64,000 nucleotides of DNA from Pseudorasbora parva (taxonomy: Eukaryota; Chordata; Actinopteri; Cypriniformes; Gobionidae). The position numbers and the translations under genes are program-made. A model generated the notes under the pieces. That model worked only from the letters and a program-made list of their open reading frames with translations. It did no database searches and was not told the DNA's origin. The stretch spans positions 47,135,086 to 47,199,085 of the forward strand of contig NC_090176.1 of the NCBI RefSeq assembly GCF_024679245.1. Direction: 5' to 3'. Within the stretch, counting starts at the first letter, position 1, and each line of letters begins with the position of its first letter. Positions 34,646 to 47,169 of this stretch are shown here, piece by piece.

Positions 34646-35658
34646 TAGGGCTGTGTATTGCCAAGAATCTGGCGATACAATACGTATCACGATACAGGGG
34701 TTACGATACGATATATTGTAATATATTGCGATATTGTAAGAGAGGCAATATATTGCGATATTTCTTTTTTTTTTATAATTTAAAAGAATAAAGAACACAA
34801 CCATATGCCTAAAACACGAGACAAAGTATTTTATTTAATTAATACAGTATAATTTATATCACCAATCACTATTTTGTGCAATCTGACTAAAGTAAAAATG
34901 TAAAGTGACTGCAGGATTCTTTATGTGTATATGTTTTAAAGGTTCACAGTATAGCAGTGGCTATTTAACAACAGAAAGTGCAGTCCATTCCATGACTGTT
35001 TGTTATATATTTAATAACGTTAAGCTATTTTCTATAAAGCAGTCTATTGTATAAAGTGCTATTTCAAGTAACGTTACTGAACTGCAGAGCTGGTCATCAT
35101 ATCCGCTATGATCTTTCATTCTGCTGCCACCGCTGTCAGTTTCGACATGTGTTTATTTTGTTACTGAGAGGAAAACTTGCAGTGCATTCTATCGAAACGC
35201 TTCTCAGCAGCGCGGGTGACGTCAGGATGTTAAGCGAGCTCTGTTTCAATGTGTTTCCCGAGTATTAGATTATAACTTGGCCTATTTTGCAAACAAAATG
35301 ATTCTTGTCGATTTCCTTAGTGGCTTCTTTTTAGCTGAAGCCAAAATGAGTCCACACTTCAGCTCTGTATACCGCAGGAGCGGAATAATGCTATCGTCTT
35401 GAGAGCTGGGTTTGCTAATGTAAACACTAGCGATTCACGCGCTTCTCCGGCTCCGCGTCAGTTATACGTTCTGAGATAACACTGCCATCTAGTGATTGGG
35501 TGTTATATAGTCAGTGGATTAAACCGAACACAAAGCCACGAATCTTGGATGTAAATAAGTAAATATATAAATAGATACAGTCTTTTTGAGAATCGATACA
35601 GTATCGCCAAACATAATATCGCGATATTCACGTGTATCGATATTTTCTTACACCCCTA
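34646..35658. mobile_element. hAT-superfamily non-autonomous element, near-perfect target duplication
   Basis: Left end TAGGGCTGTGTATTGCC and right end TTACACCCCTA are flanked by CTGGGAAC (34638-34645) and CTGGAAAC (35659-35666), an 8-bp duplication with one difference. Both ends are rich in CGATAC/GATATTG motifs. 1013 bp; no recognisable transposase. Confidence 0.85.
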
Positions 35659-35931
35659 CTGGAAACGCCACGCCCCTTCCCATTACGGGCAGAAGTCACA
35701 TCTGCGGAGACTAGCAAGGGTTTATGATGTCACCAACCCGGGAAGAAGCTCATTGTAGTCCAAACCGGCCGCTTTTGTAGGCAATAAACTGCCATAACTT
35801 TAAAAGACAATATCTCCGTTTGCATTGAACTTTCAGTGCTGTAACTTTGCAGATAATGTTTATGCTCAAGCAGCAACATTACACACTAACTAAAGTTAAA
35901 AAAGTGAAATCACATGCAACCACCCCTTTAA

Positions 35932-37049
35932 GAACATAAACAGCGTACATAATTATCTTACAGGACATTATTACTAAAATAAACTCCTTCAGAATCCACA
36001 AAGACTCATCCTGATTCTGCTCTGGTGACAGTACGAGACACGTTCAGATGCAATTTCCCTGTTTTCTTCATAAGACGAATCATTAGAGTATATTACTTTT
36101 GACTCAGCCTGTTCAAATATGACGTCATTTCTCTCTGTGGGAGGCTGGTTTCCCATCAGGCCCTGTGGGACAGAGTTCTGCCTCTTCACAGGTGCACAAA
36201 CCCTCTGTGCTCACTTAAAATGCCACAGAACCTCTGAGACAGAAATACAGAGCAGAACACCAGCGGATTCATGCGATCTGACAGAGCACAAGGGCTTATA
36301 TCATAAGGAATCAAATTTTCTTTCATCTTTTGAGGTAAGAGTTCATTGTACCATGAAAATATACTGTAACTTTCAGAACTCAAAACTTTAGCCCAAGTTA
36401 TTTATTGAAACCAAGATGTAAAAAATGACTAAAATGAATATATTATAACATGACCGTCTGGATTTACACAGCAATGACGCCTACTTGGTGTTCAGAAACT
36501 TTCAGTCGCAGTAAGGTGATGAGGAGGAAGTAGGACAGATTATACATAAATATATAAATAAACAAAAAGATGCATAAAGCCTCTTTCAAATAAGCTGTAT
36601 GCAAACAAGTTTAACCAATCTGATTTGGACTTGCTTGAGATAAATCATGAAAGGATTTGAATGGCTGTTGATAAATATATGAAATCTATTTCTGTAAGAA
36701 ACTTTGCTGAGGTTGCCAAGATACAGCAAACATCAAAACAAGAACAAAAGGCCAAGACCGTCATAAAATGTGAACAATTACAGAGGCAGCGAGTGAATGG
36801 TTATTAAACAGCTCTATGAATAAATAAGACGTGTTATGAGGATAATACACAGGCAATGTGTGAACTCACACCTGGATATCCGTCTGATCTTCCTTTAAAC
36901 CACAACGTAAAAATAACTCATGCACAATAATCTGAATTACCATTGATAACTGTAAAAGGTCACAAAATAATACTGTCCAATTCACAAACAAACAGAATGA
37001 GTGCTTTTCGAATCGGTCTGAATCATTCAGACAACTCAGTCTCACTCCA
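35932..37049. other. Unrecognised, repeat-poor DNA
   Basis: Frames of 65-90 codons at 36119-36391 lack motifs. No transposon ends seen. Confidence 0.3.
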
Positions 37050-37310
37050 AGTCCTAATTTCGCATACTAACCGTCCTAAATAGCATTCGAAAAAAGATTT
37101 AGTATGTCCCAAATCGTAGTATGTTCAAATTAGTATTTCAAAGATACCCAGATGGTCTACTATTTCCAGTCACACACTAACGGCTGATATTACCCACAAC
37201 CCATTGCCAGTTTGACACGGATTCGATTAGAACTACAAACGTGGACAAACAGTGTTAAAAAACTACAAACATGACGGATGTCCGAGTCCGTCGTTTAAGC
37301 AGTGAGCTTT
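37050..37310. repeat. DNA-element fragment (AGTATGTCCCAAATCGTAGT)
   Basis: TCCTAATTTCGCATACTAAC...AGTATGTCCCAAATCGTAGT... ACCCATTGCCAGTTTGACAC resembles a common fish non-autonomous element and is distantly like family W at 19205. No terminal pair visible. Confidence 0.45.
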
Positions 37311-38834
37311 AGATAAAGGGGTTAGAGTGAGAGATCATCAATTATCAGTATTTGATTAAAAGATATTTATTCAGTGTTATCCACATTATATTTTACCTGC
37401 AGCAGCATTGTGAACTTTTGTAATGACACGTTTGGCCATTAACTTTTAAATGCATCATTATATTTAAACTGCAAACACATGAGGAGAGTCTTTGCATTAA
37501 AGACCCACACATGGCAGATCAACGAGCGGCTATATTTCCCTCCAATACGGTAGGAGATTAAACTGATAAAAAATAGAATAATAATAATCATAAATTATAT
37601 ATATAAACAATAACAACAACATGAAGAACAACTGCAACAATGTATGCAAAAAACATGATAAGCAAGTTTATGACTGAAGCCATTTATATTTGATCATATT
37701 TTATTTAAATTATCAAATTCAGATTTATATTATTATTATAGCTTTTTGTTGTTGTTGCAGTTGTTGTTAATAATAGTAATATATGTTTATTTAATATAGG
37801 TATCTTTTACCATATTGCTATTGCCAATATTTAGCTATTTGAAGCAATGTTACAGTAACTTACCACAGTAAAGTGGTGTCAAAAAACGTGACTTCTAAAG
37901 CAATTAAAGCAATAAAGCATAATCTCTATTTAATCTATAACCTTAATCAACAACTGTCGTCAAATCACTGCAATCCACTCGATCATGGGAATAAGCTTCC
38001 CATCTGCTGGATGATAAAAAAACCTACTCCATAGAGATCCTGTCAGATAGAATATGGCGGCATAAAAAACAAAGATGCAGAGTTGTGCATCAAGAACCCA
38101 TCCTGTCAAATGAAATTGTATCTGCTGAATGCCTGTAGGCTACAGGTGCAGACGATGAGAAGTCAGAAACAGACACTATCAAATACCTGAACGAGCAGCA
38201 AATAGTCTGTAGCGCACTGCAGAGGCGCGAGTGAAAGGGCCTTTCATTGTGTGCAGGTTACAGAGGCTCTGTCAAAGGAAAGAGCTGTGAGCGGACAGAG
38301 CTAGGAAGGCAGAATGTGAGAAAAACAGAGAGGAAGGGAGCAGCTGCGAGGACAGAGTCTCTAGTGTAGCAACGGTTGACGTGTAAACGTGTGGCATACT
38401 GTCAGACTGCGTCCAAAGACTTACACTGCCATATGGTTTAATATTGTAAACGCATCGGCATCTTCAAGCAGAACAGCGAAGTCGGATTAATCCTAGACAG
38501 ACATGAAGCACAGCGGCCTCACTTTCACATTCATGTCAAAAAAAGAAGCAGAATTTGTGGTTTCACTCTGAACGTACAACTGCACACTCTACCATTGTGT
38601 TGTGTCCTCAATAACCTTCCAATATACAGGCATGCCGGGGCTAGTTGTCACATAGTGAAGGGCTGGGTCTCATTTTGAAATCCAAGATGTATGCAATTTA
38701 TATACAATAATGTAGCATAAAATTGTAGCCGTAAACTATCACCCTGAGTACTTTCTTAAACACAACCATGTGAATACTTCAATACAGCATCAACATGTAG
38801 CACAAGTTTCCTCCCAAAACTCAGACTTCAATAC
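37311..38834. other. Unrecognised DNA with one spaced inverted repeat
   Basis: AACAACTGCAACAA at 37627-37640 is mirrored at 37752-37765 in AT-rich DNA. Otherwise no repeat or coding motif. 38030-38630 has mixed composition. Confidence 0.3.
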
Positions 38835-38838
38835 TTAA

Positions 38839-39245
38839 AGGGATAGTTCACCCAAAATTGAAAATTATTCCTTAATTTACTCAACCTCATCCAAGTTGTA
38901 TATGACATTCTTTCAGATGAACACAATCAGAGTTATATTAAAAAATGTCCTGGCGCTTCCAAGCTTTATAATTAAAGTGAATGGCAGCCCAAAATTTGAA
39001 GCCCAAAAAAGTGCATCCATCATAAATGTACTCCACACGGCTCCAGGGGGGGTTAATAAATATCTTTTGTGGAAAAAATATCCATATTTAAATGCTTATA
39101 AAGTAAAATATCTAGCTTCCAGTGCACCGCATATCGTATTCAACTTATGGAAAAAGCATGAAAGGCATGACAATGGTGATGGACGTAGCTCAAGTGTTTT
39201 GAACTGTGAGAAGAATTTCACTTCCAGCGTTGGTTGAATACGGAG
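38839..39245 (+). mobile_element. TTAA-type 'AGGGATAGTTCACCC' element, left part
   Basis: TTAA at 38835-38838 then AGGGATAGTTCACCCAAAAT. Internal AATGGCAGCCCAAAATTTGA and AAGTAAAATATCTAGCTTCC match the copy at 10032-10321. A minus-strand fragment of the same interior lies at about 43020-43140. Confidence 0.7.
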
Positions 39246-40009
39246 GGCAGTATTATTACTTACTGTCTCTTAAGCATTTGCCAATTTAAATCCAAACAGT
39301 GACTTTTTTTCCTTTTGTTTGTGGCTGGGCAGTGTATAATTGATTAAGGTCCTGGTGCTGTAATTTTAAAACTTTTTTTTTAAATCGAATGCGTGCAGCA
39401 CTTGAACCAGAAGCTGTTATTTTAACCACACAGTTGGCCAAAAGCAGACTAAAAGCGCAATAAAGATGCATCAGGCAGCACAATTAGACATTTAGTGTTA
39501 GTAACGGTGTTTAATGGAGATCAAAACGCTGTGGGAAAAAAACTAAGGCTCAGTGGAAATGAGTACACGTCCTGTTGTATGACATGTTCTACTTCCATTA
39601 CAGCTGCTTTAATAAGCATTTTGCTAATTATTTTTTAATTGTTCCTTTTGTTGCAGCTTTTATGACCATATTAAATGACTAACTACATGGAATATTTGTT
39701 ATTTTCAAAAAAGAATTGGCCACACCCAGAACTATAACAGTGAGGGCAAAACTCTGAAAAGCAGCAGTGACCATTCATAGGAACTTAGAAATGTCTCAGA
39801 ATTTCATCTTGCTTTTTGTCCATTCAAGTATCAGCAACTGCACCACAGTGGATATTTTTGCTCAATCTGAGGCTCTGAATACAACTAAGGTGCTTCTCAA
39901 GTATGAGCTTCATATTTCTCACTTTATCATACTAGCCTACCGGTATATAAGCCATAAATGTCTGATGTATCAAATATAATTAAAAAAAATAAAATAAAAT
40001 AAAAACATT
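39246..40009. other. Unrecognised DNA
   Basis: No recognisable feature beyond short A/T runs. Confidence 0.3.
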
Positions 40010-40266
40010 TTCCTTTAACTCATCCTTCCTTCGGGTAATTTATTCAGGTGTTCATCAGAGTGGTCCAAGATCCTATAGGATAGCACTTAAAACCTTGAAT
40101 ACTAAAAATGTTTTGAGGAGTTTTGTGCTCGAAATTAAAAAAGTAACAAATCCTTTCCTCATGGGTCAATTTGACCCCCCTTATGAATGAATGGGATGTG
40201 TGGAATGCTTCAGTACACAGAAAAACCTAAAAATGCTCAAAATTAAACATTTTGTATAATGTCTAC

Positions 40267-41299
40267 TAGAGCTGCAACTAAAGATTATTTTTTCAGTCGA
40301 CTAATCTAACGATTCATTTTCCGATTAGTTGACTAATCTAACAATTAATTTTCCGATTAGTCGACTAATCTAACGATTATTTTTATTACAATAAATAATT
40401 AATCTAATGTTCTTTTTTGTAATTAGCTCATGAATCCTTTGGATAACTTTACAAAAAAATATAAGTACTACTTATAATATTTCAACCTTTATTCATTTTC
40501 AACCAATGTGGTTGAAGTTTTTACAGTATAAAATAATAAAAATATTTTACTATGGTAAATATGAGTTTATGATAGCATTTATAATTAAACCACAGTAGCC
40601 ATAAATTTACAGTTACCTGAAACATCATGAAATGTTCTTTAGCATCACAAACCATAAAATGTAGTCAGGGTTCTGCTATGGTTTAGCATGGTTTCCAGAG
40701 ATCTGGAGCTGATTTGGGGTAGCTCAGTGGTTTGTGACTGTTGTCTCGCGGCGCGCTGTGTTTTAAGGGGCCGTTCACATATCACGTCTTTTGCGCGCTC
40801 AAGTTCATTATTTCCAATGTAGGCACGCGATAAGCGCGCTCATAATGGAAGCGACGCGCTCGTTTTTTCCAGGCGCGTCCGCACCGCATCGAGTTAAAAA
40901 CATCTCAACTTTTCAGAATGCCCCAAGCGCAAGAATATCAGACCTGAACCAGGAAGTTGGTCACCAGATCACACGGAAACCAGTTAAACCATAACACCGG
41001 AGAGTGCCGAGATGTTTTCCTCTGAGGTGCTCGCGCATCGCAGTTGTGCTGCCGTGGTACACCATATCGGTTTTGCAAAGAGAACAAAGGGTTATTTTTT
41101 ATGTCCTCTGTTTAAAGTATTCCTATACTTTTGATAACAGTGGTCTCTGTTTTTGTGATAGAATGCAACTTTCTCCATTCCCTGTATGCCATTATGCGAG
41201 ATGTAAACAATCAGTGTGACGCGTTGACGCATTTCACGCTCGTCAACAAATTTTTTTAATCGGCGTAATCGATGACGTCAGTGCGTCGTTGCAGCAGTA
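40267..41299. mobile_element. hAT-superfamily non-autonomous element with perfect 8-bp target duplication
   Basis: TAGAGCTGCAAC at the left and GTTGCAGCAGTA at the right are flanked by ATGTCTAC on both sides (40259-40266 and 41300-41307). 1033 bp. The left end holds three CGATTAGTYGACTAATCTAA-type repeats. A CG-rich block at 40768-40945 (GGCCGTTCACATATCACGTC) looks like a fragment of another element inside it. No transposase core. Confidence 0.9.
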
Positions 41300-41601
41300 A
41301 TGTCTACATAAGTATCTGAATGCATACGGAAGAAAAACTATCTTTAGGACCCAGAGGAACAGCTCATTTGCTTCATATAGATTTATAAGGCCAACTAGTG
41401 GCAAGAGTCATGAAATATGTTACATTATTATTTTTCCACAAGTTTTTAGCAAAGACACCTAATGTAAGATATTTTGAGCTGAAAAGGGTTATGAATGTAA
41501 TTGTGAGTTATTTTAAACTTGGAAATAATGTGTTTAATTTGTTATTTATGTATTATTTATTTATTTATTTAAGTATTGTAAAGGTAATTAAAAAATAAAA
41601 T

Positions 41602-41641
41602 AAGCTTTCTGGACAAATATATATGTTTGTCCAAAAAGCTT
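41602..41641. repeat. Palindrome core in AT-rich arms
   Basis: AAGCTTTCTGGACAAA (41602-41617) pairs with TTTGTCCAAAAAGCTT (41626-41641), 15 of 16 positions, 8-nt loop. Looser pairing continues outward through AAGTATTGTAAAGGTAA and its mirror. Confidence 0.8.
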
Positions 41642-41850
41642 TTTTTTAACATGATATTTACCTTTAAAATACTTATCAATTATTAAATTAATTTATTAAT
41701 TTATTATATCAATTAATTTATTTATTGATACATTTAATTTTAGGGCTTCGGGTCATTTTTGTGTCAATCCTTCTGCTAAGGAAGGATTTGTTACAATGTG
41801 TGAGGGTTAAATATTTTATCTAAGCGTTCAGTAAACTATTCCATTTAAAA

Positions 41851-42949
41851 AAAAAAATCTAAATATTTCATTATATCAGGCTTTACCAGGTTAATGTTTA
41901 AGATAGAGCTAGTCTACTAAGCACAAATAGACCTTTTACTTCACATATGAACCTTTTTGGTAACAGCAATCTTTTTTCTGCTCAATTTTCTGGACCACAA
42001 AATAATTTTTGCCCCAAACTACCGCAAAGGTGCTCTGAGACCTCATTCCTGATGGAGACGAACCCCCTGAAGGTACGCATCGGGCCGCAGCATGAAGCCG
42101 GAACGAAGATCGCCGTTGTCTTGTTTAAGTAGTCTGAAGAACATGTTAGTTTCTCCCACAGGAAATCAGCTGATGCTGAGGATGGTTTTTAAACGCTGTT
42201 ATGGTAGACTGGGGAACAGTAAAGGAAGAGCCGTATTCTCACATCCAGAAGCCAGTCGTTGACCCTTTCTATATTCATCGCCTGTTTTACGAGCAGAAGG
42301 ACCTCATGCACGTAACATAGTTAAGAGGGACAGGAGGGGGAAAAGCATCCGACAAGCTGCTAATACTCGCCTCTGCCGTGGGAAATAGGCAACCTCAATT
42401 ACTGGGACTGTAGCCGAAGTGGCTTCTGTATTATTGAGTAGCAGAGAGAAATGGCATCTGTGACAGCCATCGCCTGATTCACCAGCGTGAGGAGCGATAG
42501 CCGACTGGCTCTGGTGTTTAACTGCTCACAGATACAAATTGCACGACTGCTAAATGAGACAACTGCAATGCATTTACACATGGACTTGTGATATATTTGA
42601 GCTAGCGACACATCAATCACCCTGACGCCAGATTCTTTCCACTGAAACAAATGCAGAGTGTTAATGAGTCTTATACAACAGCAGTGGCGTAACTTTGTTT
42701 TAAAAAGTGTGTGGGACAGGAATGGGACGAAGGTAACAATAACAAATGCAGAAAAAAGGACTTTACAATGTTCAGTTTCAATAGTGCATTGAATTTATAA
42801 GTCATGTTTAACATGAGAGTTTCATCCTCACATCTATAATATATTGTTATTCCAGAGATGATTCTTGTCAGTGAATAAATGCATATATTTGCATCAAAAG
42901 CTTTTGTGCCTTAATGGTGTGGTTTGTAGAACTTTTGTTAAGCGTGCCA
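41851..42949. other. Unrecognised, repeat-poor DNA
   Basis: No transposon ends or coding motifs. 42000-42660 has balanced composition and could be single-copy non-coding DNA. Confidence 0.3.
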
Positions 42950-43140
42950 GGGAGTTTACATTCTCGTACAGGACTTTGTGATGTTCGTTATCACACAGTT
43001 ACAATTTTTTTTGTAAGTTGAATACGGATTACAGTCCGCCGGAAGCTGGATATAATACTTTATTAAGTTTTAAATATGGATATTTTACGTATACTTTTTT
43101 TAAGCCTTTATTAACCCCCGGAGACTTGTGGAGTAGGGGA
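42950..43140 (-). repeat. Minus-strand fragment of the 'AGTTCACCC' element interior
   Basis: Read on the minus strand it contains ACAAGTCTCCGGGGGTTAAT and AAATATCCATATTTAAAAC, matching by eye 39040-39110 (CGGCTCCAGGGGGGTTAATA, ATATCCATATTTAAATGC). Confidence 0.6.
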
Positions 43141-44068
43141 GAGTGGGGCACAACCTATCGCTTTCACAGTTTGTGTAAATTCACTTGGAGTTGACAAATA
43201 AAGCCATTTTTTTTATAATTACAAATACAATTTTTCTGAGTTTGAAACAACTATACAGCATACTAGTTCAAAAAATAATAATGAATCATCTCTGAGCATT
43301 GACTCTGTCTTTATACACCATTTTCTCATGGTTTCTCAAAATAATTTATAGAAATATAGAATATAATGTTACCGTTCTAATTGGGGCTCATTGTAATGCA
43401 GTGACACAACCGGGATTTAAACCCGGCTCATGTCTTCTGCTGTTAGTTCAGCATTAAAGAACGATCTCAAGATGACAATAATATCAGATTTGTCCTGTTT
43501 TAAATAAACAAATTAAAAGGAGATGAAAGACGGGATTTAAACTTTGTCGGCTGAAGACCTAAGTTTGTTTATTTCGTCTATTAATTTAAAAGATCTGAAA
43601 AAGCCCATACATTTACTCGTCCATAGACAACTTCCCGCAAAGAAATCAGGACAGAAGAGACGGATAAAAACAGGATTTCATACTTGTGCTGTGTATCTGA
43701 AATCAACATGAGTGAATCAATTTTACTTCTGTAATGTGACATATTTTAGAGGTTTTTTTTATTAATTTGAAATGGATTAGACTGTGAAAAGTGTGTTAAA
43801 ATATAAAAACTGCCAATCTTTTTTCTCATTGAAGCTGTGCAAGACCCAGAATTGTGTGAACTTGATGAATTGGCTCCCTTTCAGTTCATAAATTGGAATT
43901 GGAATGACAGGAAGAGGAATTATTCAAAGAAATTTAACAAAGGTAATACATTGTGGGTAATAAAGTGTTTTTCTACCCTGGTCCACAAAAGTTATCTAAA
44001 ATAAATAAATAAATAAATAACAGGTGTGTGTATTCATTTGAAGTCTACTGGAATCTGTTCTCTGGAAT
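43141..44068. other. Mostly unrecognised DNA; (AAAT)n near the end
   Basis: GGGGAGAGTGGGGCACAAC at 43137-43156 recalls another fish repeat. CCGGGATTTAAACCCGG near 43410 is a near-palindrome. (AAAT)n at about 43999-44021. Confidence 0.35.
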
Positions 44069-44072
44069 TTAA

Positions 44073-45043
44073 AGCTACACTGTGTGATATTTCCCCCCAT
44101 CTAGCGGTGAGAGGGTATATGAAAATCCAGTGAATAAAAGTTTCTGTTCCTCTCAATGGCAATTTTGTTTTAACTCCTATGGTGGCCGATTTATGCTGCG
44201 TTCCACTCCACTTTAAGACACGAACTTGCAAACTTCCCTAAGCACTTCCCCTTGGGGGAATCCCTGCCGCCATTTTGAAGTGCGTTCCACTTCGTGACGT
44301 GGACAAGGGAAGTTTATATGGACAGACCCTAGCTCTCTCGATTTTGACTGAGTGAGCGAGTCTACTTCATATGTAACTTCAGCACCTTCATATACCACAA
44401 TGCAATGCGATTGTGACGTCACCACTTATCGCGTTTAATTTACCCCACCACAAACAACTCTATGATATTTTTAAAAACATTTAAAACAACCCAAACAAAT
44501 TCATATACATATAGAATGCTGCATTAAACAATTTCGTAAAGGAAAAAAATAAATAAATAAATAAACTCCATAGTGGATTCCAAGTGATCAAGGGCTTAGG
44601 GCGTTCCAGTTCAGTCCATTGCAAAGTTTCCGCCAGTAGTGGGCACTCATGCAACGTAAGCAATGATGCACATCCGAGTGAACGAGACGGAGGGAAGTTT
44701 GCGAGTGAAGGGCATGATAAAAACGAACTGGAACGCAGCAATAGTCCAAGATTAACATGGCTTCCAGTTCGACCTCGTTCACGACTGCCATCGAGTGTTA
44801 AAACGCGAAAAGCGAAGCTTGAATTTACGGGTATGTCCCTCTTTGGCTAATGTACTTTCAAGATGGAGGGGCAACATGGCGACCTGCATTCGAACCCCTC
44901 TGTATTTTCAATGGTATATTATAAACTTACCAGAATACTTTATTACTTTAAAGAAGTAAATATACATTAATGAGCACATATATTTTTGAAAGAACTACGT
45001 GTTTTTAGCTAAGAATAAACTAAAAAAGTTACACAGTGTAGCT
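44073..45043. mobile_element. TTAA-type element (AGCTACACTGTGT), carrying a nested element
   Basis: TTAA on both sides (44069-44072 and 45044-45047); left AGCTACACTGTGTGATATTT, right AGTTACACAGTGTAGCT. A second inverted-repeat element sits inside at 44194-44740. Net length about 424 bp. Confidence 0.8.
44194..44740. mobile_element. Nested inverted-repeat element (TGCTGCGTTCCA)
   Basis: TGCTGCGTTCCA at the left, TGGAACGCAGCA at the right, with further inverted similarity inside (CTTGCAAACTTCCCT versus CTCGCAAACTTCCCT). Known to me as a common fish non-autonomous element. Target duplication not resolved. Confidence 0.75.
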
Positions 45044-45206
45044 TTAAAGGACACTTTTCATTTAGTTCTTAATCCTGGCATGAACTTTTACTTAGCAGCA
45101 TTATTTTGACAACTAAAACTATTTTAAAAAAAGTTTTTGGACGTTGGAATAAAGCTGAAATAGAATATAACATTTGAACTTACAGAGATAGGTCTAAGTT
45201 GAAACT

Positions 45207-46030
45207 AAGGGTGCGTTCACACTTGTCATGTTTGGTTCGATTAAAACGAACCCTGGTGCGACTGCTTGTTTAGTGCGGTTCATTTGAACATATGTGAACG
45301 CTGCCATCCGAACCCTGGTGCGCACCAAACAAGCGGACCGAGACCGCTAAAAAGACGGGTCTCAATCCGCTTCCAAACGAACTCTGGTGCGGTTCGATTG
45401 AGATATGAACGCAACACGGACCAAAGACATGTAAACGAACCAAAAACCGGACATAATGTCGCAAGATGCGACCCATAGTCAGCTGATTTGACGACGTGGA
45501 AAGATCGGTGTATCCAAACTGAGTAACGTTAACGTTAGAGGGCAAACGTGGAGCAACGAGGAAGTGCCTCATCAATATTTGGTCCGACGAGCATGTTTCG
45601 AAAATGCTAGAAAAAACTCAAAAAAAGCATATCTGGTTATTCTCATCAAAGGACCTGTGTTGCCCATTACTCAGTAGATGACAGAGCTGCCATCTCTTTC
45701 TGCACAACGGAGGAAATCCTGCTGCTGTTTTGAATGTTTTGAACATTTTATGAGCTCTTCATGATTTCTCAGTGGGAAAAAATAATGCCATATGTACACG
45801 CATAAAATGATCACGTTTAATCCCGCACACAGCATAGCTTTGAATGTTCGGTAAGCGAGCTCCTACGTCATATAAGCCCACCAATCAGGTTGTGACCATC
45901 TCCCTATGCCTTTGGTTCGGTAACTTTAGGTTCGCTGTTAAAAATGCCAGTGTGAACTCTAAGCAGATCAGGACTATATGTTTTTTAGTCCGGTCCAAAC
46001 GAACCAAACTACAAGTGTTAACACACCCTA
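45207..46030. mobile_element. Inverted-repeat DNA element (AGGGTGCGTTCACACTTG)
   Basis: Left end AAGGGTGCGTTCACACTTGT mirrors right end CAAGTGTTAACACACCCTA; GGTTCG/CGAACC motifs follow inward on both sides. Flanks TGAAACTA and TAAAACTA may be an 8-bp target duplication with one difference, giving hAT affinity, but the register is uncertain. Confidence 0.75.
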
Positions 46031-47169
46031 AAACTAGAGCGAAATTAATATAATAGAAATAAAGCCAAATAGAAATACAAAAAAAATTAAAACAAATTGC
46101 AAATAAAACAAAAACTGTAAATATATTTAACAATTTTCTCAAAACATTAACAAATACTACAAAAGTATATAAATAAAACTAAAATAACAAACATATTCAC
46201 GTATTTATTCATCTGCAGTTCTCTTTTTCCCTAGCTTATTTCCTAATCAATATTTCTAATAAACCTGACATTGTATATTATAAATATTGCTGGCTCTGTG
46301 ACAAATCACTCATGTTCCTCATCTGTAAGCCGCGTCAACAGAAGTGCCTGCTAAATGAATAAATGAGATATACATACGGTCTATGGAAAATATGCATCAC
46401 GCACGTAGAGACAGGGTCACTCTACTCCGATTGTTTATCTACTCCCGTTCTTATTTCAGCAAACTTCTCATTGATTTGCTGCCAAAATGCAGCATTGCAA
46501 TACGTGCCAGGAAATGTCGGCAGTAGTTGTTTAGATTACGATCTGTTTTAATCGCTCAGACTTCCAACAGAAGAGGGAGAGATTTCAGCAAAAACCATGG
46601 GTAGATGTGACATCCCTGACTGAAACGCTTGAGTAGTTTCAAGTTACAGCCTGCTTGTGTAAGACCATTTTGCATGTAACCCCAGTCTGTGTGGCTGTGT
46701 TGATGTGTCACTCCTTGCTCATTAGTATGCCAAGGACAAACCACCTGCTGTTGAGGTTTACACTCCAGAGGTTCGTTTGATTACAAATGTCTTTTCAGAG
46801 GGTGTGTTAAAGAACAAAGAATGGAAGGATTGGTAAAGAAGAGGAGGAGGGATGAAAAGGGAAGGCATGAATTGATAAGAGGGGTTGTGTTGTTTGACAT
46901 GCTTGTGATCTGAATACTGCTGTAGTATTACGACCTAATCAAAGTGATAGTTAGCATTAACGATCAGCGCGGTAACGATCCAGTACAGTTCAAACCACTG
47001 TAATTTGAGCCTAGAGTACACATGCTATCAAAACTCACTCCATTACTTGATTAATACATGTCATAGTGCATGATTCATTGGTCCATATTATTAATAAAAA
47101 AAAAGATTTTGTAATTTTTTATCAAAATATAATTACTTACTCCACCTCAGAAATGACTTTCTTGTATGG
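46031..47169. other. Unrecognised DNA; possible SINE tail at 46275-46358
   Basis: GAAGTGCCTGCTAAATGAAT near 46338 resembles the 3' end of tRNA-derived fish SINEs; the body is absent. The rest is unrecognised. Confidence 0.35.

Larger units (their letters stand above)
33574..35927. mobile_element. Outer TTAA-type element carrying two nested transposons
   Basis: TTAA at 33570-33573 then GGGGTTGTTGTGTGTTTTTT; right end CATGCAACCACCCCT then TTAA at 35928-35931. The ends are inverted copies (GGGGTNGTTG). Removing the two inserts and their target duplications leaves about 526 bp, including a block (TTTTAAAACGCCATATTTTT) I recall from this fish family. Confidence 0.75.
40010..41850. repeat. Inverted-repeat host element split by a hAT insertion
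   Basis: Left part (GTAACAAATCCTTTCCTCAT, GGGTCAATTTGACCC) and right part (CGGGTCATTTTTGTG, AAGGAAGGATTTGTTAC) carry the same motifs inverted. A palindromic core lies at about 41560-41690. The hAT at 40267-41299 interrupts the left half. Exact ends uncertain. Confidence 0.45.

Noticed and set aside
43405..43425. CCGGGATTTAAACCCGG, tRNA-like or palindromic site
   Set aside because: Imperfect palindrome without surrounding tRNA structure.
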